The notes under the pieces were generated by a model. That model was not told the DNA's origin. It did not search any database and was given only the letters and a program-made list of their open reading frames with translations. From Streptomyces sp. yr375 (GTDB taxonomy: Bacteria; Actinomycetota; Actinomycetes; Streptomycetales; Streptomycetaceae), in assembly GCF_900110755.1 (NCBI RefSeq), contig NZ_FOFF01000033.1, forward strand, positions 1 to 64,000: a stretch of 64,000 nucleotides of DNA. Reading direction: 5' to 3'. Position 1 is the stretch's first letter. Each line of letters begins with the position of its first letter. Positions 7,544-13,803 of this stretch are shown here, piece after piece. The position numbers and the translations under genes are program-made.

Positions 7544-8701
7544 ATGAGCACCGAGAACCTCCCCCAGAGCCCTCAGCAGCCCATCCGCAAGCCGCGGGTG
7601 GCCGTCGTCTTCGGCGGCCGCAGCTCCGAGCACGGGATCTCCGTGGTCACCGCGGGCGCGGTCCTCAGGGCCATCGACCGGACCAAGTACGAGGTCCTGC
7701 CGATCGGCATCACGCGCGAGGGCCGCTGGTTCCTCACCGCCGACGAGCCCGAGCGGATGGCGATCACCGACCGCCGCACGCCCGACGTCGACGAACTCGC
7801 CGAGTCGCGGGACGGCGGCGTGCTGCTCCCCGTCGACCCCGCCAACCGCGAAGTCGTCTACTACGAGGCCGGATCGGTGCCCAAGGCGCTCGGCGAGGTC
7901 GACGTCGTCTTCCCGGTGCTGCACGGCCCCTACGGGGAGGACGGCACGCTCCAGGGCCTGCTGGAGCTCTCCGGGGTGCCGTACGTGGGTTCGGGTGTGC
8001 TCGCCTCGGCCGTCGGCCAGGACAAGGAGTACATGAAGCGGGTGTTCACCTCCTTCGGGCTCAAGGTCGGCCCGTACGTGGTGATCCGGCCGCGCGAGTG
8101 GGAGCGGGACGAGTCGGCGGCCCGCAAGGAGATCGTCGACTTCGCGGGCGAGCACGGCTGGCCGCTCTTCGTGAAGCCCGCGCGCGCGGGTTCGTCGATC
8201 GGCATCACCAAGGTCGACGACCTGGCAGGGCTCGACGAGGCGATCGCCGAGGCCCAGCGGCACGACCCGAAGATCCTGGTGGAGGCGGCGCTGCGGGGCC
8301 GCGAGATCGAGTGCGGCGTCCTGGAGTTCGAGGACGGCCCCCGCGCCTCCGTCCCGGCCGAGATCCCGCCGCCGGACGCGCACGCGTACTACGACTTCGA
8401 CGCCAAGTACATCGACTCGACCCCGGGGATCGTCCCGGCGCCGCTCACCCCCGAGGAGACGGCGGACGTCCGGCGGCTCGCGGTGGACGCCTTCGAGGCG
8501 GCGTCCTGCGAGGGCCTGGTGCGCGCGGACTTCTTCCTCACGGAGGACGGCGAGTTCGTCATCAACGAGATCAACACGATGCCCGGCTTCACGCCGATCT
8601 CCATGTACCCGAAGATGTGGCAGGCGGCCGGGATCGCCTACCCGGAGCTGGTGGACCGCCTGGTGCAGGCGGCGCTGCGCAGGTCGACGGGGCTGCGTTG
8701 A
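7544..8701 (+). CDS. ddl: D-alanine--D-alanine ligase
   Basis: A 385-residue ATP-grasp ligase making D-Ala-D-Ala for peptidoglycan. The N-terminal VVFGGRSSEHGISVVTAGAV, the HGPYGEDGTLQGLLEL substrate loop, VKPARAGSSIGITKV in the ATP-grasp core and the metal-binding end FVINEINTMPGFT are all intact. Length fits the family. It sits after gpsA in a plsC-gpsA-ddl cluster typical of Streptomyces. The start appears leaderless. Confidence 0.96.
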   Translation: MSTENLPQSPQQPIRKPRVAVVFGGRSSEHGISVVTAGAVLRAIDRTKYEVLPIGITREGRWFLTADEPERMAITDRRTPDVDELAESRDGGVLLPVDPANREVVYYEAGSVPKALGEVDVVFPVLHGPYGEDGTLQGLLELSGVPYVGSGVLASAVGQDKEYMKRVFTSFGLKVGPYVVIRPREWERDESAARKEIVDFAGEHGWPLFVKPARAGSSIGITKVDDLAGLDEAIAEAQRHDPKILVEAALRGREIECGVLEFEDGPRASVPAEIPPPDAHAYYDFDAKYIDSTPGIVPAPLTPEETADVRRLAVDAFEAASCEGLVRADFFLTEDGEFVINEINTMPGFTPISMYPKMWQAAGIAYPELVDRLVQAALRRSTGLR

Positions 8702-8785
8702 TCTTGGGCTGATCCGGAGCGGATCCAGTGTCGATCTTGCTCCGGTTCGCCTCGGGCACTGCCCCCGCGCCGCTGCGGTGTCGGT

Positions 8786-9268
8786 CTAGTCGGCGATCCC
8801 TTCGGGGATCGCCTTCTTGATGGCGGGGGCCAGGTCGACGAGCGGCGCCATGCCGTTTTCCGTGCGGTCCTTGGGGATCGTCACCTCGACGTACGCCCGG
8901 CGCAGGGTCGTGGTGAACCGGAACGACCCCCCGTCCCGCTTCTCCAGCAGCCAGCCCACCCCGTTCACCTCGACTCCGTCGGCCTGGGGGTCGAGCATCT
9001 TCTCGGGTCGTTCGACACCGCAGCGCAGTATGATCGCCGGGTTCCCCCAGCCCGAGGTCAGCGCGGACTCGGGCGAGGGATCCCGGCGGCCGAGATCGTC
9101 CACGGTGGACGGCAGCGCCTTGTCCAGGTTCCGGCACAGCCCGGTGACCGTCGCCGAGGGACTGGGAACCGCTGCCGCCGTCTCACCGTCTGCTGAGGAG
9201 CAGCCCGCCACGGCGAGCAACAGGGCGAGCGAGGGCAGGCCGAAGGGCCGGTGACGGAAAGGGTTCAC
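8786..9268 (-). CDS. DUF3515-type lipoprotein
   Basis: A 160-residue predicted lipoprotein. A short signal peptide (NPFRHRPFGLPSLALLL) ends in the lipobox AVAGC with Cys23 as the acylated residue, then a Ser/Ala-rich linker leads into the domain. Conserved features (CRNLDKALPSTVDDL, WGNPAIILRCGV) match the actinobacterial DUF3515 family, whose function is not known. The start is GTG. It lies 20 bp downstream of the Lrp-type gene on the same strand, suggesting one transcript. Confidence 0.85.
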   Translation of the reverse strand: MNPFRHRPFGLPSLALLLAVAGCSSADGETAAAVPSPSATVTGLCRNLDKALPSTVDDLGRRDPSPESALTSGWGNPAIILRCGVERPEKMLDPQADGVEVNGVGWLLEKRDGGSFRFTTTLRRAYVEVTIPKDRTENGMAPLVDLAPAIKKAIPEGIAD

Positions 9269-9288
9269 CGGCCAAGGTTAGACGGGGG

Positions 9289-9522
9289 CTACAGATGCAC
9301 GACCGGGCAGGTCAGGGTACGGGTGATCCCGTCCACCTGCTGGACCTTGGCGACCACCATCCGGCCGAGGTCGTCCACCGTGTCGGCCTGGGCCCGCACG
9401 ATCACGTCGTAGGGTCCCGTCACGTCCTCGGCCTGGACGACGCCAGGAATCTTGCCGATCTCCTCGGCTACGGTCGACGCCTTGCCGACCTCGGTCTGGA
9501 TCAGGATGTACGCCTGTACCAC
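9289..9522 (-). CDS. Lrp/AsnC ligand-binding (RAM) domain protein, DNA-binding domain absent
   Basis: A 77-residue stand-alone RAM domain (VQAYILIQTEVGKASTVAEE...; then VTGPYDVIVRAQADTVDDL). It corresponds to the C-terminal effector and oligomerisation half of Lrp/AsnC regulators and lacks a helix-turn-helix. Such proteins may sense amino acids or modulate full-length Lrp proteins by mixed assembly; that is inference. The GTG at 9522 follows GGAGG by 4 nt. A longer in-frame reading to 9729 would overlap the thiL start region and is rejected. Confidence 0.85.
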   Translation of the reverse strand: MVQAYILIQTEVGKASTVAEEIGKIPGVVQAEDVTGPYDVIVRAQADTVDDLGRMVVAKVQQVDGITRTLTCPVVHL

Positions 9523-9728
9523 GGAACCTCCAGGGCGGCCACGAGGATCATGTGGGGAAAAGGAACGCCACGGTATCGCGTCGCCGCTCGCCACGGGGAG
9601 ACTCGCGCGGCCCACGACTTGCGCGCCGGGGTGCAGGCACGACAGAAGTTGACGGCTCTCTCGACCGTATCGAGGACACTGGTTATGCGCGACCGGGCAC
9701 GGACAGGTACAGAAGGGGCCAAAGGGCA

Positions 9729-10694
9729 ATGAAGGGCACTGTTGGTGAACTCGGCGAGTTCGGGCTCATCAGGGAGCTCACCTCCCGTCTCACCACCACC
9801 CCCGCGGTCCGGGTCGGCCCCGGCGACGACGCCGCGGTGGTCGCCGCGCCCGACCGGCGGGTGGTGGCCAGCACCGACATCCTGCTGGAGGGCCGGCACT
9901 TCCGCCGCGACTGGTCCACGGCCTACGACGTCGGCCGCAAGGCCGCCGCGCAGAACCTCGCCGACATCGCCGCCATGGGCGCGGTGCCGACGGCCCTGCT
10001 GCTCGGCCTCGTCGTGCCCGCCGAGCTGCCGGTCACCTGGCCGTCCGAGCTGATGGACGGGCTGCGCGACGAGTGCCATGTCGCCGGCGCCTCCGTGGTC
10101 GGCGGCGACGTCGTACGGGGCGACACGATCATGGTGTCGATCACCGCGCTCGGCGATCTGCGCAACCAGGAGCCGGTCACCCGGGGCGGCGCCCAGCCCG
10201 GCGACCTGGTCGCGGTGACCGGCTGGCTGGGCTGGTCGGCGGCCGGGTACGCGGTGCTGTCCCGCGGCTTCCGCTCGCCCCGCGCCTTCGTCGAGGCCCA
10301 CCGCCGCCCCGAGCCGCCGTACCACGCGGGTCCGGCGGCGGCGGGGCTCGGCGCGACGGCGATGTGCGACGTCAGCGACGGGCTGATCGCCGACCTCGGG
10401 CACATCGCCGAGGCCAGCAAGGTCCGCATCGACATCCGCTCCGGCGCGATCGACGTCCCGACGCAGATGTACGACATCGGGCAGGCCGTCGGCGTCGACC
10501 CCATCCAGTGGGTGCTGACCGGGGGCGAGGACCACGCGATCGTGGCGACCTTCCCGCCGGACGTGAAGCTGCCCGCCCGCTGGAAGGTGATCGGCGAGGT
10601 CCTCAACCCGTCCGCGCTGCCCCAGGTGACGGTCGACGGCGCGCCCTGGACCGCCAAGGGCGGCTGGGACCACTTCGGGGACCTGGAGCAGTGA
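9729..10694 (+). CDS. thiL: Thiamine-monophosphate kinase
   Basis: A 321-residue ThiL that phosphorylates thiamine monophosphate to thiamine diphosphate. It has the AIR synthase-type glycine-rich N terminus and GPGDDAAVVAAPDRRVV, STDILLEGRHFRRDW and AAMGAVPTALLLGL, all diagnostic of ThiL/PurM folds, with CDVSDGLIADLGHI in the C-terminal half. The ATG at 9729 is preferred over a longer in-frame start at 9552. Its stop overlaps the thiD start (GTGA), forming a coupled thiamine pair. Confidence 0.95.
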   Translation: MKGTVGELGEFGLIRELTSRLTTTPAVRVGPGDDAAVVAAPDRRVVASTDILLEGRHFRRDWSTAYDVGRKAAAQNLADIAAMGAVPTALLLGLVVPAELPVTWPSELMDGLRDECHVAGASVVGGDVVRGDTIMVSITALGDLRNQEPVTRGGAQPGDLVAVTGWLGWSAAGYAVLSRGFRSPRAFVEAHRRPEPPYHAGPAAAGLGATAMCDVSDGLIADLGHIAEASKVRIDIRSGAIDVPTQMYDIGQAVGVDPIQWVLTGGEDHAIVATFPPDVKLPARWKVIGEVLNPSALPQVTVDGAPWTAKGGWDHFGDLEQ

Positions 10695-11485
10695 GGCCCA
10701 GGGTTCTGACGGTGGCCGGCTCCGACTCCGGTGGCGGGGCCGGGATCCAGGCCGACCTGAAGACGATGCTCGCGCTCGGCGTGCACGGCATGAGCGTGCT
10801 CACGGCGGTCACCGCGCAGAACTCCCTTGGCGTGCAGGGGGCTTGGGAGCTGCCGGTGGCGGCGGTGCGGTCGCAGTACCGCAGCGTCGTCGACGACATC
10901 GGCGTGCAGGCGGTGAAGACGGGCATGCTGGCCTCCGCCGAACTCGTGGAGACGGTCGCCGAGTTGATCGCCGGCACGGACGCTCCGGTGGTCGTCGACC
11001 CGGTCGGCGTCTCCAAGCACGGCGACCCGCTGCTGGCGGCCTCCGCGCTGGACTCCGTACGCACGAGGCTGCTGCCGGCCGCGACCGTCGCCACCCCGAA
11101 CCTCGACGAGGTCGCCCAACTGACGGGCGTGCGGGTCGAGTCGGAGGACCAGTTGAGGGCCGCTGCGGCCGCCGTGCTGGCCTACGGGCCGCGGTGGGTG
11201 CTGATCAAGGGCGGCCATCTCCCCGGCGACGCCGTGGACCTGCTGACGGACGGCGTCGAGGAGCACTGGCTGCGCGCCCCGAGGTACGACAACCGTCACA
11301 CGCACGGCACCGGCTGCACGCTCGCGTCCGCGATCGCGTCGTACCTGGCGATGGGGCGGTCCGTCCCGGAGGCGGTGCGGGCGGCCAAGGCGTACGTCAC
11401 CGGGGCGATCGCCGCCGGGTTCGCCCTCGGCGCGGGGATCGGCCCCGTGGATCACGGCTGGGATCTCACCCGGGGCACGTCCTGA
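10691..11485 (+). CDS. thiD: Hydroxymethylpyrimidine/phosphomethylpyrimidine kinase
   Basis: A 264-residue ribokinase-fold ThiD, phosphorylating HMP and HMP-P for thiamine synthesis and salvage. VAGSDSGGGAGIQADLKT at the N terminus binds substrate, PVVVDPVGVSKHGDPLL follows the core, and THGTGCTLASAIASYLA is the anion-hole and catalytic-Asp region (here with Cys as in ThiD). The GTG at 10691 overlaps the thiL stop by 4 nt. Both enzymes act in the same pathway. Confidence 0.95.
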   Translation: MRPRVLTVAGSDSGGGAGIQADLKTMLALGVHGMSVLTAVTAQNSLGVQGAWELPVAAVRSQYRSVVDDIGVQAVKTGMLASAELVETVAELIAGTDAPVVVDPVGVSKHGDPLLAASALDSVRTRLLPAATVATPNLDEVAQLTGVRVESEDQLRAAAAAVLAYGPRWVLIKGGHLPGDAVDLLTDGVEEHWLRAPRYDNRHTHGTGCTLASAIASYLAMGRSVPEAVRAAKAYVTGAIAAGFALGAGIGPVDHGWDLTRGTS

Positions 11486-11550
11486 CCCGGTCCTGGGCCG
11501 GTCCTGAGCCGCTGAATTGGCACAGCGGAGCCGCCGAACGGGCATAGCAG

Positions 11551-11580
11551 AAAGCCGGCCCACACGAGGTGGACCGGCTC
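11551..11580 (-). terminator. Terminator of rpmB
   Basis: Read on the minus strand, AGCCGGTCCAC pairs with GTGGGCCGGCT (one G-T pair) around CTCGT and is followed by TTT. It lies 41 bp after the rpmB stop. thiD converges from the left. Confidence 0.65.
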
Positions 11581-11620
11581 TATGCAGCGAACCAGCAGTG
11601 GCCGCGCACTTAGCTGTGCG

Positions 11621-11806
11621 TCAGCGCGAGACCTTGCCGGCCTTGATGCACGAGGTGCAAGCGTTCACGCGCTTCGGCGTCCCGCCGACCACGGTACGGA
11701 CGCGCTGGATGTTCGGGTTCCAGCGACGGGACGTACGGCGGTGCGAGTGCGAGATGTTGTTGCCGAAGCTCGGCCCCTTGCCACAGACGTCGCAGTTGGC
11801 AGCCAC
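11621..11806 (-). CDS. rpmB: 50S ribosomal protein L28
   Basis: A 61-residue bL28 with the conserved NISHSHRRTSRRWNPNIQ core. It keeps two CxxC pairs (CDVC near the N terminus, CTSC near the C terminus), so it is the zinc-binding form; Streptomyces also carry zinc-free paralogues repressed by Zur elsewhere. The rpmB-fakA/yloV-recG order is conserved widely in bacteria. A strongly structured leader lies upstream at 11821-11881. Confidence 0.96.
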   Translation of the reverse strand: MAANCDVCGKGPSFGNNISHSHRRTSRRWNPNIQRVRTVVGGTPKRVNACTSCIKAGKVSR

Positions 11807-11820
11807 GGGTCACTCCAAAG

Positions 11821-11881
11821 ACTTCAGATGCACTTACGGTTGATCCCGGCATGCCGGGATCAGGATCGGAGGATCTGAAGT
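11821..11881 (-). promoter_or_regulatory. Nested inverted repeats in the rpmB leader
   Basis: An outer repeat pairs ACTTCAGAT (11821-11829) with ATCTGAAGT (11873-11881). Inside it sits a perfect 20-bp palindrome, GATCCCGGCATGCCGGGATC (11842-11861). The structure ends 14 bp before the rpmB start codon, so it could form in the mRNA leader. It could be an autoregulatory leader or a DNA operator; neither is shown by sequence alone. Confidence 0.5.
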
Positions 11882-12061
11882 GGCGGTGCCAGGGGGGAGA
11901 GCCCGACGGGATCGGGCAACCGGAGCAGCATACAACGACTGCGCCAGTAGAACGAAACTACCATGGCTGCTCAGGGCCCCTGGACCAGCCCCCACCTGTT
12001 TCCGGTGGACACCGCCCCGGGGTCTACGCTGCGACCAGTCCAGCCGCTCAAGGAGGCGCAG

Positions 12062-13735
12062 GTGGCGCAGGTGCCGCAGACATTCTTCGATGCTCTCGCG
12101 GTGCGCACCTGGTGCGGCCTCGCGCTCACGGCGCTTGGCCGGGCGCGCGAGGAGATCGACGCGATCAACGTCTACCCGGTCGCGGACGGGGACACCGGCA
12201 CCAACCTGTATCTGACCGTCGAGTCGGCGGCGACCGCCGTCGAGGCCGTGTTCGCCGGGCAGCCCTCCCTGGGCGACGCCGCGCGCGCGATGGCGCACGG
12301 TGCGCTCATAGGGGCGCGCGGGAACTCGGGGACGATCCTGGCGCAGTTGCTGCGCGGCATGGCCCAGGTGCTCGCCGCCGAGGGCGACGCCTCCCACACC
12401 GACGGTGACGGGCTGCGGCTGGCCCTTCGGCACGCGGCCGACTCCGCCCGCCAGGCCGTCGCCCATCCCGTCGAGGGCACCGTCCTGACGGTCGCCTCGG
12501 CCGCCGCCGACGCGGCCGCGGGAGCGGAGGGCGACTGCGGGGCGGTCGCCAGGGCGGCCTACCAGGGGGCGTGCGCGGCGCTCGCCGCGACCCCGGGGCA
12601 GTTGGCCGTCCTGGAGCAGGCCGGCGTCGTGGACGCGGGCGGGCGGGGCCTGGTGGCGGTCCTCGGGGCACTGGTGGAGACGTTCACGGGGGAGGCGCCG
12701 GGACTCACCGGGGCCGTGGCCGGTTCCGGTTCCGGATCCGGTTTCGGTTCCGGGGTGCACGCGCGCGTGGAGGAAGTGGCGGAGTGCGTCGACGGGGCGG
12801 ACGGCGAGGGTGGTCCCGCGTTCGAGGTGATCTACCTCCTTAAGGCGGACGACGCGGCCGTGACGCGGCTGCGGCAGCGGCTGGACGCCCTGGGCGACTC
12901 GCTCGTCGTGGTCGGCGGCGACGGCCTGTGGAACGTCCATGTGCATGTGGACGACGCGGGCGCGGCCGTCGAGGCGGGCGTCGAGGCGGGCCGGCCCTAC
13001 CGGATCCGCATCACGCACTTCGGGGTCGGCGACGCGCACACGCGTGGGGGTGAGCGTGCGCCCCGTGAGCGCGTCCAGCGCGCGGTCGTCGCCGTCGTGC
13101 CCGGCGAGGGCCTGGCCGGGCTGTACGCCGAGGCGGGCGCGACCACCGTGCTCGCGCGCCCGGGGGAGCCGCCCGCCAGCGGGGAGCTCGTCGAGGCCGT
13201 ACGACGGGCCCACGCGCGCGAGGTCGTGCTGCTGCCCAACGACGCCGATCTGCGGCACACCGCCGCCGCGGCCGCCGAGCAGGCCCGCACGGAGGGCATC
13301 CGGGTGGCGCTGATCCCGACCCGCTCCGCGGTCCAGGGGATCGCCGCGCTCGCCGTGCACGAGCCGGACCGCCGCTTCGACGAGGACGTCGTCTCGATGA
13401 CCTCGGCGGCCGGCGCCACCCGCTACGCCGAGGTCGTCGTCGCCGAGCGCCAGTCGTGGACCATGGCCGGCATCTGCCAGGCCGGCGACGTCCTCGGGCT
13501 CATCGACGGCGACGTGGCCGTCATCGGCTCCGACGTCACCGCCACCGCCGAGGTCGTCCTGAACCGGATGCTGGCGGCGGGCGGCGAACTCGTCACCCTC
13601 GTCCTCGGCGACGAGGCCCCCCAGGGCGTCGCCGAACACCTGGAGGCACGGGTACGGGAGGCCTATCTCGCCGTCGACACGGTGGTGTACCGGGGCGGGC
13701 GGCAGGGGTCGCTGGTGTTGGTCGGGGTGGAGTAG
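12062..13735 (+). CDS. DAK2/DhaL-domain protein, FakA/YloV-like fatty-acid kinase
   Basis: A 557-residue protein with an N-terminal DhaL ATP-binding domain (PVADGDTGTNL, residues about 39-49, with the metal-binding Asp residues, then RGNSGTILAQLLRGM) and a C-terminal FakA-type half ending NRMLAAGGELVTLVLGDEAP. FakA phosphorylates FakB-bound fatty acids in Firmicutes; the actinobacterial role is inferred by homology, and no fakB lies nearby. A Gly/Ser-rich insert (GSGSGSGFGSG) near residue 220 separates the halves. GTG at 12062 follows AAGGAGG. Its position before recG matches the conserved yloV-recG neighbourhood, here interrupted by the HSP90-TPR pair. Confidence 0.88.
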   Translation: MAQVPQTFFDALAVRTWCGLALTALGRAREEIDAINVYPVADGDTGTNLYLTVESAATAVEAVFAGQPSLGDAARAMAHGALIGARGNSGTILAQLLRGMAQVLAAEGDASHTDGDGLRLALRHAADSARQAVAHPVEGTVLTVASAAADAAAGAEGDCGAVARAAYQGACAALAATPGQLAVLEQAGVVDAGGRGLVAVLGALVETFTGEAPGLTGAVAGSGSGSGFGSGVHARVEEVAECVDGADGEGGPAFEVIYLLKADDAAVTRLRQRLDALGDSLVVVGGDGLWNVHVHVDDAGAAVEAGVEAGRPYRIRITHFGVGDAHTRGGERAPRERVQRAVVAVVPGEGLAGLYAEAGATTVLARPGEPPASGELVEAVRRAHAREVVLLPNDADLRHTAAAAAEQARTEGIRVALIPTRSAVQGIAALAVHEPDRRFDEDVVSMTSAAGATRYAEVVVAERQSWTMAGICQAGDVLGLIDGDVAVIGSDVTATAEVVLNRMLAAGGELVTLVLGDEAPQGVAEHLEARVREAYLAVDTVVYRGGRQGSLVLVGVE

Positions 13736-13803
13736 GCCGCAGGGCGGAGTTCGGTGGGCCGGGGTTGCGTGGGGGCGGGCGCCCCCGACCCTCACGGGAT
13801 CGG

